Below, in pieces: positions 51,716 through 59,687 of a DNA stretch of 64,000 bases. This DNA comes from Chitinophaga qingshengii. GTDB lineage: Bacteria > Bacteroidota > Bacteroidia > Chitinophagales > Chitinophagaceae. Position numbers and translations under genes: made by a program. The notes under the pieces are model-generated. The model did no database searches. It was given only the letters and a program-made list of their open reading frames with translations, and was not told the origin of the DNA. The DNA is taken from assembly GCF_014529935.1 (NCBI RefSeq), contig NZ_JACVFC010000002.1:124001-188000 (forward strand), read 5' to 3'. Each line of letters begins with the position of its first letter. The first letter of the stretch is position 1.

Positions 51716-52549
51716 ATGGCAAAGCAATTCAGGAATGCCTGGTTATTCACCAAGAGCATTTACCTCAGCTCGGAGAAAGCAGTGATCGGCAATGTGCTGC
51801 AACGTACAGAAGACACCTACGAACAGGCAAAACTCCGGCTCATCTTTGATTATCTCTTTTTTTATATACTACTATTGTGTCCTGTCATGTTCATGGCCAT
51901 GATCAGCCAGAACCAGGTAAATATGGTACTGATACCCTGCATGGCATGTATACTGTTGGGTTGCCTTTCACTGCTGAGAAAGGGCGTAGCGGCCCGGGTG
52001 GTGGGACTGGTTGCCTCCGCCAGCACTCTGCTGATACCCATGATTTCTTCTTTTTTTAATAACCAGGACCTGTCTCCCCGTTATGCTATTATATGGGTGA
52101 TGAGTATTTTGCTGGCCTATATTACGGTCAACCTCCGCACGGCCCTCACCATCTGCGCCACCCTTTGCGGATACCTCTGCGTAGTGGCCTATATCAAAAT
52201 CAATGGTATTACTACGTATGTCAGTTCCGGTTACTCCAGCACCTTTCTGCTGATATCCAATCCGGTAACGGTCATTCTGTATATGCTGTTCCTGATCCGC
52301 GCACTGGGACAGTATTACCGCAATATCATATCCATGGAACAACAACGTACGATGGAGAAACAAAAACAGCACCTGTCACTGATTAATCAAAACCTCACCA
52401 AACAGTTTTTACTGGTGAAGGGATTTTCCCGTTCCGGTAAATCAGCCTTTATGAATGGTGAAATGGAGCTGCTGGAGGCCTGCTTCACCGAAATAGAAAA
52501 ACAATGTGGTTCCGCTATCGGTTATCTCAATGAAGCACAGGAAGACTGA
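51716..52549 (+). CDS. Six-helix membrane protein resembling a histidine-kinase sensor without kinase
   Basis: 277 aa from the ATG at 51716. Residues 42-198 carry six hydrophobic helices (LFFYILLLCPVMFMAMISQN ... NPVTVILYMLFLIRALGQYY), followed by a charged coiled coil (MEQQRTMEKQKQHLSLINQN), which is where a HisKA domain would begin. The protein then ends after about 60 more residues with no H-box, N, G1 or G2 motif. It could be a degenerate sensor, or a stand-alone one. No kinase follows in the window. Confidence 0.6.
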   Translation: MAKQFRNAWLFTKSIYLSSEKAVIGNVLQRTEDTYEQAKLRLIFDYLFFYILLLCPVMFMAMISQNQVNMVLIPCMACILLGCLSLLRKGVAARVVGLVASASTLLIPMISSFFNNQDLSPRYAIIWVMSILLAYITVNLRTALTICATLCGYLCVVAYIKINGITTYVSSGYSSTFLLISNPVTVILYMLFLIRALGQYYRNIISMEQQRTMEKQKQHLSLINQNLTKQFLLVKGFSRSGKSAFMNGEMELLEACFTEIEKQCGSAIGYLNEAQED

Positions 52550-52766
52550 TACTACACGTCTGTGTGAGATATAACTTTTTTTTCTTTCGTATACCTTCGT
52601 TTTTGGGCAGAAGGGCGGGAAATGCTAATTTTTTGAAACTCCGCGTAAATGTTAACGATTTGTAAATGACCTGATGTTAAATTCACATCAAACTAACTAA
52701 AAGTTCACTTAAACAGATTATAAAAAATTACAACTATTAGGTCTTATCTAAACTAAACGGCTATAC

Positions 52767-52774
52767 TATCTTTG
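52767..52774 (+). promoter_or_regulatory. -7 box of the candidate small RNA
   Basis: TATCTTTG is an exact TAnnTTTG match, but no TTTG is seen 19 bases upstream. Confidence 0.5.
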
Positions 52775-52780
52775 TGATAT

Positions 52781-52869
52781 CAAATTATTTCCTATTGTCC
52801 TTATGCTATTGGACATCATCTAACCTATGCCATGGATGGGGCTTTCAGTAATGAAAGTCCTTTTTTTTT
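52781..52869 (+). ncRNA. Candidate stand-alone small RNA, about 90 nt
   Basis: Downstream of the -7 box there is a stem TGTCC-N10-GGACA (52796-52815), a 23-base linker, then GGGCTTTCA / TGAAAGTCC (52839-52860) followed by nine T, an intrinsic terminator. No gene follows on this strand, since the next is convergent, so the transcript would end alone. A six-codon frame MLLDII lies in it (52804-52824), which may be chance. No known RNA family is recognised. Confidence 0.45.
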
Positions 52870-52894
52870 GCCCTCTTTTGACAACTATAAAAAG

Positions 52895-52920
52895 AAGCCC
52901 CCCGAAAAATCGGGGGGCTT
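52895..52920 (-). terminator. Terminator of the PLP decarboxylase gene
   Basis: An 11-bp GC-rich stem AAGCCCCCCGA / TCGGGGGGCTT is followed leftward by CTTTTTATAG. Confidence 0.9.
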
Positions 52921-52945
52921 TCAGTAGGATTACTAACCCATTTTT

Positions 52946-54346
52946 TTAATAACCCAAAATCTTTAACATGCTCTGGGAAGTTTGTTCCTTGGCATACAGC
53001 CAATCTTTCAATTGTCCGTTTTTATCGTATCCCACAATAACGTGTTTGGGGGACGGGATAAGGCAGTGTTTGATACCGCCATATCCGCTCAGCTGGTCCT
53101 GGTAGGCGCCGGTATGGAAGAAGCCGATGTATAATGGCTCGCCATTAGGCTGCTGTTTCGGTAAAAACACCGCATTGATATGTTCCTCAGATGTATAAAA
53201 GTCGTATCCGTCGCAGGTAAGACCACCCAGGTGTACTTCCTGGTATTCCTGGTCCCACTTATTGATAGGCAGCATCAGGAACTTCTCCCCGATACCCCAG
53301 GTATCTGGCAGGGTGGTAATGAAAGAGCTATCGATCATATACCAGGATTCCCTGTCGTTCTGCATTTTTTCACCTACTACGCTGTAGATCACTGCACCGC
53401 TCTCTCCTACCGTAAAGGAACCGAATTCTGTATAGATGTCCGGTACCGGTACCTTGTTCTTTTTGCAGGTGCTTTTAATATTGGCTACAATTTCGTTGAC
53501 GATATAATTATAGTCGTAGTCAAAGCCCAGGGAGTGTTTGATCGGAAAACCACCACCGATGTTGATACTGTCCAGTTCAGGGCAGATCTTTTTCAGCTGA
53601 CAGTACAGATTGATCACCCTGTTGAACTGTGACCAGTAGAAGATATCATCCTTGATCCCTTTGTTCATGAAGAAGTGCAGCATTTTCAGCTCGAACTTCT
53701 CATTCCCTTTGATTTTGTCGACATAATATTCGAGAATGTCGCGGGGAGGCACGCCCAGACGGGAAGTATAGAAGTCGAAGCTGGGCTCTTCTTCCGCAGC
53801 CACGCGGATACCCAGTTTCACTTTATCTTTTATCCGGACATTACGTTTGTAGTCTTCCAGCTCCTCTTTATTATCCAGTACCGGGATCACATTTTTAAAG
53901 CCGCTGTTAATCAGTCTGGCAATAGCCCTGGTATAAGCTTTTGTTTTGAAACCGTTGCAGAGTACAAATGTCTCTTTGTTGATCTTCTTTTTTTCGTACA
54001 GTTTGTTTACGATATCGATATCGTAGGCAAACGACGTTTCGATGTGCACCCCATGTTTCAGGGTTTCTTCCATAATAAAGGAGAAGTGCGAACTCTTGGT
54101 ACAATAGCAGTAATAATAATTACCATCATACCGGTTTTTCTTGAAGGCATCATGGAACATCTTCTTTGCCTTGTTGATCTGCATTCCGATTTTAGGAAGG
54201 TAGGTCAACTTAAAAGGCGTTCCGTACTTGTCAATCAGCGCCTTAATGTCCAAACCGTTAAACTCCAGGTAGTTGTCTTTTACGTCAAAGCCTTCCTGAG
54301 GAAATTCAAAAGTCTGTTTAACGAGGTCGGTGTAGGTGTTGTTCAT
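52946..54346 (-). CDS. PLP-dependent fold-III decarboxylase, probably arginine decarboxylase
   Basis: 466 aa. The PLP-binding Lys is likely K84 in YYCYCTKSSHFSFI. Other barrel motifs: SINIGGGFPIKHS (phosphate loop), EFGSFTVGESG and VHLGGLTCDGYDF, where the Cys-Asp pair is the substrate-side active site. The family includes arginine, ornithine and diaminopimelate decarboxylases; the short form here is commonly called arginine decarboxylase in Bacteroidota. It would make agmatine, a polyamine precursor. The exact substrate is not proven. Confidence 0.82.
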   Translation of the reverse strand: MNNTYTDLVKQTFEFPQEGFDVKDNYLEFNGLDIKALIDKYGTPFKLTYLPKIGMQINKAKKMFHDAFKKNRYDGNYYYCYCTKSSHFSFIMEETLKHGVHIETSFAYDIDIVNKLYEKKKINKETFVLCNGFKTKAYTRAIARLINSGFKNVIPVLDNKEELEDYKRNVRIKDKVKLGIRVAAEEEPSFDFYTSRLGVPPRDILEYYVDKIKGNEKFELKMLHFFMNKGIKDDIFYWSQFNRVINLYCQLKKICPELDSINIGGGFPIKHSLGFDYDYNYIVNEIVANIKSTCKKNKVPVPDIYTEFGSFTVGESGAVIYSVVGEKMQNDRESWYMIDSSFITTLPDTWGIGEKFLMLPINKWDQEYQEVHLGGLTCDGYDFYTSEEHINAVFLPKQQPNGEPLYIGFFHTGAYQDQLSGYGGIKHCLIPSPKHVIVGYDKNGQLKDWLYAKEQTSQSMLKILGY

Positions 54347-54588
54347 TTAAATCTGCAAATGAATTAGTAATAAAATAAACTACAGGATAAATGCTCCTTT
54401 TCCTCGCTGGAAACTCCTGGTTTACACACCTACGTCAGTTCGAACCCAGCAAAATTGGTTGCAAAGCTAAATATTTTGTTGATTGCTGCATTAATTTTTT
54501 TCCGGTACTCCTATCGGGCAACAGGTCAACAACGGCGCAAATATACAAACAATTACAAATCAATTCATTAAATAATTTTATTTAATAT

Positions 54589-55221
54589 TTATCGCGCATC
54601 ATTTATTACCGCCAGGGACTGTTTTCCTTCGCAGAAAAGCAGGTCCAGGATGCTCAGGTCCGGCAGGAAACCGACACGTTCCTGGAACACCTGGGTATAT
54701 TGGGCAGCATCTTCCGGTGCAGGGGTATTGGGCAGGATCAATTCCCGGGCATCAGTCACACCAAACACATCCTTTTGGTAACTTTCAGTGAAGGTAATAG
54801 TGGGATTAAGGCCGAGTTTGCTATTCACCCATTCGAAGCAGGCCATGTTCCAATCCAATAAAAAATTGAACGGTTGTTCAAACAAGCCCTGCAGTTCTTC
54901 TTCATAATATTCAAACCAGGGAGAGCGGCGGTAAGCAGACACCAGCGTTTTCCAGTGGAGCGACTGCCATTTCTCCTCATTACTGATCCGGACATCCTTC
55001 ATTACCGTCCGCTGATTTTTACCCCGGGTTAATGGTACACTTAAAATCATACGGCCATTTGGACCAGCAAGGTAACAACGGTTCCGGTAACTGAGCTTTT
55101 GGTAGTGCTCATATTTCTCAATCTGTAATATATCGTGTTTAATTAAAGTTTTGTAGAAGCTAACCGGCGGAAAATACTGTGATTCAATTAATAATACTCC
55201 ACTTTTTGCATTCTCTGTCAT
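54589..55221 (-). CDS. WbqC-like family protein
   Basis: 210 aa. LLIESQYFPPVSFYKTLIKH is the family N-terminus, with YLAGPNGRMILSVPLTRGKN and KTLVSAYRRSPWFEYYEEEL. WbqC proteins occur in surface-polysaccharide loci and may be aminotransferase- or amide-related, but no reaction is established. Here it is not in a polysaccharide cluster. It is a lone gene upstream of the decarboxylase in the same direction. Confidence 0.88.
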   Translation of the reverse strand: MTENAKSGVLLIESQYFPPVSFYKTLIKHDILQIEKYEHYQKLSYRNRCYLAGPNGRMILSVPLTRGKNQRTVMKDVRISNEEKWQSLHWKTLVSAYRRSPWFEYYEEELQGLFEQPFNFLLDWNMACFEWVNSKLGLNPTITFTESYQKDVFGVTDARELILPNTPAPEDAAQYTQVFQERVGFLPDLSILDLLFCEGKQSLAVINDAR

Positions 55222-55635
55222 AATGTCAAAATTTTACACCGCCATTGCGGAAATGAATAGTTACAGCTGCTGATCTACTTATAGCAATCTACTTAATAAT
55301 TAATTTCAAGTAGCTGGATAACAATTCATAGAAAAGTTATTCATATGCTAACGAAATTAGTATTTCACCGTTTAAAGTTAAATGGCAGACAAATGCAAAA
55401 ATACTAAAGAAATTAGTTGCTTGCGAGATGATTTTAAGCAAGCTCAGGAAGGTTTTGAAAGATAATAAAGAATTCTAAAGAATATATTTTTTTATATTTA
55501 TTTTTCGATTTATGTAAATAGATCCCTACCCGGCTCCACCATAAGTCCCCGTTAAATGTTTCCCAATTCAATCCCTGATTTTTGATAAATAAAACCTTTC
55601 CCGTAGGTTTGAAGATTAAAACGTCACCGATTATA
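55222..55635. other. 414-base divergent gap
   Basis: Between WbqC and the LEA-type gene. It contains a GCTTGC/GCAAGC hairpin (55410-55441), AT-rich DNA and a -7 box TAGGTTTG (55614-55621) just before the LEA gene. No coding sequence is credible. Confidence 0.5.
55614..55621 (+). promoter_or_regulatory. Candidate -7 box of the LEA-type gene
   Basis: TAGGTTTG fits TAnnTTTG, 14 bases before the ATG at 55636; no -33 TTTG at the usual distance. Confidence 0.45.
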
Positions 55636-56091
55636 ATGAAAACAATCCGCCTGATTCTGATCATAATAGCCACCTGGGGACTGGCAAGCTCATGCGAAAA
55701 AATGAAGGATCTTCAGTTCGTGAGAGTAGCAAGTCTTCAAATGGATGAGATGGGTATGTCTAAAAGTATTGTACGGCTCACCCTGGCATATTACAACCCG
55801 AACAATTACCGCCTGCAATTAAAAGATGCCAACTTCAACGTATTTTTTGATGATACCGAAGTCGGCCGTTCCATTCAGGACACCATGATCAATATCCCCG
55901 CAAAGGATACTTTTTATTTCCCGGTGAAACTGGAAGTCAATATGGCCAATGTGCTGAAAAATGCCTTCACCGCTTTTTCCAGCAAGGAAGTAACTATTAA
56001 AGCTACCGGCAATTGTAAAGTAGGCAAAGGCGGCGTTTACCTGCCCTTCCCGATTAAATGCGAAACCAAACAGGCGCTGAATTTCTTTTGA
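55636..56091 (+). CDS. LEA type 2-like lipoprotein
   Basis: 151 aa from the ATG at 55636; MKTIRLILIIIATWGLASSC gives a lipobox with the Cys at residue 20. The mature part has the WHy/LEA14 pattern: LAYYNPNNYRLQLKDANFNV and a strand set ending FPIKCETKQALNFF. These domains are stress-linked beta-sandwiches whose role in bacteria is not settled. It is monocistronic with a terminator downstream. Confidence 0.82.
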   Translation: MKTIRLILIIIATWGLASSCEKMKDLQFVRVASLQMDEMGMSKSIVRLTLAYYNPNNYRLQLKDANFNVFFDDTEVGRSIQDTMINIPAKDTFYFPVKLEVNMANVLKNAFTAFSSKEVTIKATGNCKVGKGGVYLPFPIKCETKQALNFF

Positions 56092-56121
56092 TAAACGGAC
56101 ATCTCCCGGAATGATATTTTT

Positions 56122-56151
56122 AGCCCAGGACTTTAGTTCCTGGGCTTTTTC
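56122..56151 (+). terminator. Terminator with the TTAGCCCAGG word
   Basis: AGCCCAGGA (56122-56130) and TCCTGGGCT (56138-56146) with a 7-base loop, then TTTTT. The start shares the word at 6374-6390. Confidence 0.9.
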
Positions 56152-56214
56152 ATGGATTTACACCCTTCCCGGATGTTTTTGGGGCTTGACACAAACTCCC
56201 GGAGCCTGATATTT

Positions 56215-56688
56215 TCAGATAATCAATCCGATAATCTTCAGGATATGCTGCGCATCTTCCAGGCTCCGAACGGGCGACAGGCCAACCATCCCCCTCAACC
56301 TGTTAATATCCGGCAACAGTTCTCCGCTTAGTTGCCCCCAGGCTTTCACCGCTTTATAAGCCATCGCCGTTTTGAGGGCCGCCGCCTTGATACGCAGCGT
56401 ATGCGGGCTGTACCGTCCAGGATGCAGATGTATGTACCGCAGCGGATCATCAGATAGTCGCAGTATCCAGCGGGAGGTATCTGACAGGATGATTTCCAGG
56501 TAGCCGTCCTGTTCTGCTACCTTGGCGGCAAATGCCACCGCCGTATGTATATCCCGGGCAAGCAGCTGCGTTTCGATCTCGGTAAAAATCGTTTCCGGCG
56601 TTAAGGTGCCGGTGTACATATCCATCTGGGAGGTGCCGATTTTCAGCAACGCTGCCGGCAAATCAGCAGGGTGCACCGATTCCAGCAT
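56215..56688 (-). CDS. Hypothetical protein
   Basis: 157 aa from the ATG at 56688 (MLESVHPADLPAALLKIG). The frame continues 45 codons upstream, but only to a TTG inside the neighbouring terminator loop, so the inner start is preferred. Helical, with no signal or membrane segment: AKVAEQDGYLEIILSDTSRW, then LKTAMAYKAVKAWGQLSGEL. The fold is not recognised. It is downstream of an HMA-protein gene, separated by a terminator. Confidence 0.5.
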   Translation of the reverse strand: MLESVHPADLPAALLKIGTSQMDMYTGTLTPETIFTEIETQLLARDIHTAVAFAAKVAEQDGYLEIILSDTSRWILRLSDDPLRYIHLHPGRYSPHTLRIKAAALKTAMAYKAVKAWGQLSGELLPDINRLRGMVGLSPVRSLEDAQHILKIIGLII

Positions 56689-56807
56689 CTGCTGCAATAC
56701 GCCTAAATGGTGCTTAAACGGGTTAAAGAGAATCGGGGAAATAGGTGAAAAATTGAAGAATTGAGCAATTTCGGGGAAAAATGGAGCATTTGCCGTCCTT
56801 TCACGAA

Positions 56808-56841
56808 AACACCGGAAGTGCAAAGCTGCCCTTCCGGTGTT
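56808..56841 (-). terminator. Terminator of the HMA-protein gene
   Basis: AACACCGGAAG / CTTCCGGTGTT, 11-bp stem. Read leftward the tail is TTCGTG, only weakly T-rich. Confidence 0.65.
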
Positions 56842-56860
56842 TAATTATAAGATCAACGAC

Positions 56861-57235
56861 TTAGTGTTTTTTCTTTTCCATGCCGCCACCGTCTTCCGGT
56901 TTTTTGCAGCATTTAGGCAGTTTCGCGTAGCTTTCCGGATTGGCAGTTACATTATCTGCATCATAACCGGCATTGGCAATCCCGGTTTTGACATTCTCGA
57001 TATTCGTACGGTCGTCCCAGTATTTAACGGTAGTGACGTGTTTTTTATAGTCCACTTTCACGGACTCCACGCCTTCTTCCTGTGACATATATCTTTCAAT
57101 ACGGTTTTTGCAGGACTCGCACTGCACAGTAGGCGTACTGATTTTGGCAGTCAGCAGGGCCTTTTTTTTCTGCTGGGCCATGGCCACGCTTACACTGGCC
57201 AGCAGGAACAGCATTACTAATTTTACGATGCGCAT
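56861..57235 (-). CDS. Exported heavy-metal-associated (HMA) domain protein
   Basis: 124 aa. The signal peptide (MRIVKLVMLFLLASVSVAMA) is cut near AQQ; an HMA domain with the metal site TVQCESCKNRIERYM (CxxC) follows. The tail has a second Cys pair (KLPKCCKKPEDGGG), then GMEKKKH with a final His, so it may bind Cu or Zn. It probably carries metal in the periplasm. It lies between pyrE and a hypothetical gene. Confidence 0.85.
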   Translation of the reverse strand: MRIVKLVMLFLLASVSVAMAQQKKKALLTAKISTPTVQCESCKNRIERYMSQEEGVESVKVDYKKHVTTVKYWDDRTNIENVKTGIANAGYDADNVTANPESYAKLPKCCKKPEDGGGMEKKKH

Positions 57236-57282
57236 AGTATAGATTTTGACACCCGAATATACAAAAAAAGTAATATAGCCGC

Positions 57283-57918
57283 TTATTTACCCCACTGGTC
57301 AGGCGCTGTTCTCCAGGCTTGCAATGTGCTGATCTCATCGGCAGAAACAATTCCTTTTTCTTCTGCCAGGGCGATCATCGCGTTATAGTTGCTCAGCGAC
57401 TTAAAGGGTACTCCAGCCGTTTCAAAAGCTTTCACGGCTACATCAAAACCATAGTTGAAGATAGACACCATGCCAATCACTTCACCACCGGCAGCACGGA
57501 TAGCTTGTACCGCTTCCAGGCTGCTTTTACCGGTAGAGATCAGGTCTTCTACCACCACTACCTGCTGACCAGGCTGTAATACCCCTTCAATCTGATTACC
57601 CATACCATGTTCCTTCGGCTTGGAACGAACATAGATAAACGGCAGTTTCAGCTGATCGGCCACCAGAGCGCCATGAGGGATACCTGCCGTTGCTACGCCG
57701 GCAATCACCGCAGCATCCGGGAAGGTCTCAAATACCGTATTGCATAATTCGGATTTGATGTAATCACGCACATACGGAAAAGATAACAGTTTCCGGTTAT
57801 CGCAATAGATCGGGGATTTCCAGCCGGAAGCCCATGTGAAAGGCTGGGCAGGACTTAACTTTACGGCCTGTACCTGCAGTAGTTTCTCTGCAACTTGTTT
57901 TTCGCTTACTGTACTCAT
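57283..57918 (-). CDS. pyrE: Orotate phosphoribosyltransferase
   Basis: 211 aa. It adds ribose-5-phosphate from PRPP to orotate to give OMP in pyrimidine synthesis. The PRPP loop VVVVEDLISTGKSSLEAVQA is intact, and LPFIYVRSKPKEHGMGNQIE carries the active-site Lys residues. A -7 box lies only 7 bases before the ATG, so the message may be nearly leaderless. It is divergent from the NUDIX gene. Confidence 0.97.
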   Translation of the reverse strand: MSTVSEKQVAEKLLQVQAVKLSPAQPFTWASGWKSPIYCDNRKLLSFPYVRDYIKSELCNTVFETFPDAAVIAGVATAGIPHGALVADQLKLPFIYVRSKPKEHGMGNQIEGVLQPGQQVVVVEDLISTGKSSLEAVQAIRAAGGEVIGMVSIFNYGFDVAVKAFETAGVPFKSLSNYNAMIALAEEKGIVSADEISTLQAWRTAPDQWGK

Positions 57919-57925
57919 ACTGCGT

Positions 57926-57933
57926 CAAAGTTA
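57926..57933 (-). promoter_or_regulatory. -7 box of pyrE
   Basis: Minus TAACTTTG fits TAnnTTTG, 7 bases before the pyrE ATG. Confidence 0.45.
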
Positions 57934-57938
57934 AAGCA

Positions 57939-58020
57939 TTTGATTATTTAGTTATTTAGATATTTGAACATTTTCGGATTCCTGTGTTTTTATTAATTCT
58001 TCAAATATCTAAATATCAAA
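57939..58020. repeat. Palindrome in the pyrE/NUDIX divergent promoter gap
   Basis: TTTAGATATTTGAA (57955-57968) pairs perfectly with TTCAAATATCTAAA (58000-58013), and the outer arms are partly complementary. Its words match those of the other palindromes after purine swaps (ATTTAGATATTTGA versus ATTTGGACATTTGG). Unlike the others it lies upstream of two genes. Confidence 0.65.
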
Positions 58021-58033
58021 ATTTGCAAATAGC

Positions 58034-58041
58034 TACCTTTG
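58034..58041 (+). promoter_or_regulatory. -7 box of the NUDIX gene
   Basis: TACCTTTG fits TAnnTTTG, 4 bases before the ATG at 58046, so the message would be leaderless. Confidence 0.45.
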
Positions 58042-58045
58042 CAAC

Positions 58046-58669
58046 ATGCAAGCAAACATGACGATCTACCTGAATGAGCGCCCCCTCATTATCAGCGCAA
58101 GTGAACAAAACATACCGGCAGGCATCAACGGAGCAAAGGTTTACCAGAATCCGGATACAGAGAAAATAGAGAAAGTGCTGCAGAAAATGGAAGAAGGGAA
58201 AAAGGAAGCTGCGGTGTTTCTGACCGAAGATGTAAAACAGCTGTTTAAAAAGGTGTCCCTTCACTTCACCGTACTGGTGGCCGCCGGCGGCCTGATCACC
58301 AATCCGGCCGGCGAAGTGCTGATGATGTTCCGCAGGGGAAAATGGGACTTGCCCAAAGGCAAACAGGACCCCGGTGAAGACCTGGAAACTTGCGCTATCC
58401 GCGAAGTAGCGGAAGAAACCGGTCTGCATACCATCGACCTTACCCATAAAATCACGGAAACGTTTCACTACTACCCCATGAAAACCAAAAAGGTCTTGAA
58501 ACATACCTATTGGTACCGGATGCAGTTTACCGGCACTGAACTGACCGTGCCGCAGATTGAAGAAGATATCCAGGATATAGAATGGATAAAACCGGAAAAT
58601 GTGGAGAAGTACCTGAAATACTCTTACGAAAACATCCGGGAAGTTTTCAAAGCAGAAAAACTCATATAA
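58046..58669 (+). CDS. NUDIX hydrolase
   Basis: 207 aa. The NUDIX box runs from GKQDPGEDLETCAIREVAEE to TGL, with the G-x5-E-x7-REVxEE-x-G pattern. An N-terminal extension of about 75 residues (MTIYLNERPLIISASEQNIP) is present. It hydrolyses a nucleoside diphosphate linked to another group; the substrate is not readable. It is monocistronic, ending in a palindrome. Confidence 0.92.
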   Translation: MQANMTIYLNERPLIISASEQNIPAGINGAKVYQNPDTEKIEKVLQKMEEGKKEAAVFLTEDVKQLFKKVSLHFTVLVAAGGLITNPAGEVLMMFRRGKWDLPKGKQDPGEDLETCAIREVAEETGLHTIDLTHKITETFHYYPMKTKKVLKHTYWYRMQFTGTELTVPQIEEDIQDIEWIKPENVEKYLKYSYENIREVFKAEKLI

Positions 58670-58727
58670 CAATTACGAATTAGGAATTACGAATGGGATT
58701 CAATTCGTAATTCCTAATTCGTAATTG
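58670..58727. repeat. Perfect 25-bp-stem palindrome of ATTACGAATT words
   Basis: The left arm 58670-58694 (CAATTACGAATTAGGAATTA and CGAAT) pairs perfectly with 58703-58727; the loop is GGGATTCA. It begins immediately after the NUDIX stop and ends 4 bases before the thioesterase stop, so it likely terminates both convergent genes. It belongs to a family with 63803-63837 and half copies at 24358 and 36479. Confidence 0.85.
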
Positions 58728-58731
58728 ATTT

Positions 58732-59163
58732 TTATCTTTTAGTCAGAATAGCCATCGTCAACCGGCTCACACAGATCAATTTATGCTGGTCATCCGTGAT
58801 CCGGATATCCCACACGTGACTGGTAGCGCCGATATGCAATGGTTTGGCGCAGGCATGTACATATCCGCTTTTTACCGCCCGCAGGTGGTTGGCACTGATT
58901 TCCATTCCTACACACATTTGTTTTTCCGGGTCGATGATCAGCGCGGAGGCCATACTGCCCACTGTTTCTGCCAGGGCAACAGAAGCGCCGCCATGCAACA
59001 GTCCGTATGGCTGTTTCGTCCGGTGATCTACCGGCATCATCAGTCTCAGGTAATCGGGACCAATTTCTGTAAACTCCATCCCCAAATAAGCTCCCATGGT
59101 GTTTTCACTCAGTTCATTGAGCCTGTCCAGAGACACATTCAGGGAATGCCAGATCGTTTTCAT
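58732..59163 (-). CDS. Hotdog-fold PaaI-type thioesterase
   Basis: 143 aa. The motif QPYGLLHGGASVALAETVGS is the PaaI/MenI active-site region with HGG and the Glu/Asp-containing helix. It cleaves acyl-CoA thioesters; 1,4-dihydroxy-2-naphthoyl-CoA (menaquinone route) or phenylacetyl-CoA types are possible. It starts 17 bases after the coaD stop and is likely co-transcribed with it. Confidence 0.88.
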   Translation of the reverse strand: MKTIWHSLNVSLDRLNELSENTMGAYLGMEFTEIGPDYLRLMMPVDHRTKQPYGLLHGGASVALAETVGSMASALIIDPEKQMCVGMEISANHLRAVKSGYVHACAKPLHIGATSHVWDIRITDDQHKLICVSRLTMAILTKR

Positions 59164-59180
59164 AGTAAGAGCTTTAACAG

Positions 59181-59657
59181 TTATCGCTTATGTTGTTGAA
59201 TCCCTTCCAGCACTACTTTATGCAGAAATGGCTGAACATCGCCGCCATGCCGGTAGATATCCCTTACCAGCGTAGATGCCACACTGGAATATTGGGGCGT
59301 GGTGGTCAGAAAAATGGTTTCTATACCAGGGGCAATGGTGCGGTTAACGTCCGCAATCGCCTTTTCATATTCAAAATCACTTACATACCGGATACCCCGC
59401 AGGATAAAGTTAGCCCCAATTTCTTTACAGAAATTGATGGTCAGCCCCTCATAGGCAGCCACTTCTACCCTGGAGTCATCTTTATAGATTTCCCGTATCC
59501 AGGCCATCCGTTCTTCCAGGGTAAACATCGGCGTTTTGGCACTATTAATACCGATCCCCACCACCAGGCGGTCAAACAGATCGAGTCCCCGGTCAATTAT
59601 ATCGGTATGGCCCAGGGTAATGGGATCGAAAGTACCCGGAAATAAACAAATCCTCAT
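59181..59657 (-). CDS. coaD: Pantetheine-phosphate adenylyltransferase
   Basis: 158 aa. It adds AMP to 4'-phosphopantetheine to make dephospho-CoA. The nucleotide motif T-x7-H is seen in GTFDPITLGHTDI (T9, H17), with NFILRGIRYVSDFEYEKAI and the C-terminal VASTLVRDI, which are typical. It is in an apparent run with rsmD upstream and the thioesterase downstream. Confidence 0.97.
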   Translation of the reverse strand: MRICLFPGTFDPITLGHTDIIDRGLDLFDRLVVGIGINSAKTPMFTLEERMAWIREIYKDDSRVEVAAYEGLTINFCKEIGANFILRGIRYVSDFEYEKAIADVNRTIAPGIETIFLTTTPQYSSVASTLVRDIYRHGGDVQPFLHKVVLEGIQQHKR

Positions 59658-59687
59658 GGAAAGTTGATGTATTGATTCAATAATGGC

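Larger units (their letters stand above)
52550..52945. other. 396-base gap with a candidate small RNA
   Basis: The left part is AT-rich promoter-like DNA; a -7 box, two hairpins and a T-run occupy 52767-52869; the right end holds the terminator of the next, convergent gene. No ORF longer than a few codons is credible. Confidence 0.6.

Noticed and set aside
54436..54455. GTTCGAACCC resembling a tRNA T-loop upstream of the decarboxylase
   Set aside because: No acceptor stem, D arm or anticodon arm can be built around it.
55434..55673. 79-codon minus frame in the divergent gap
   Set aside because: Overlaps the start of the LEA-type lipoprotein and has no coding character.
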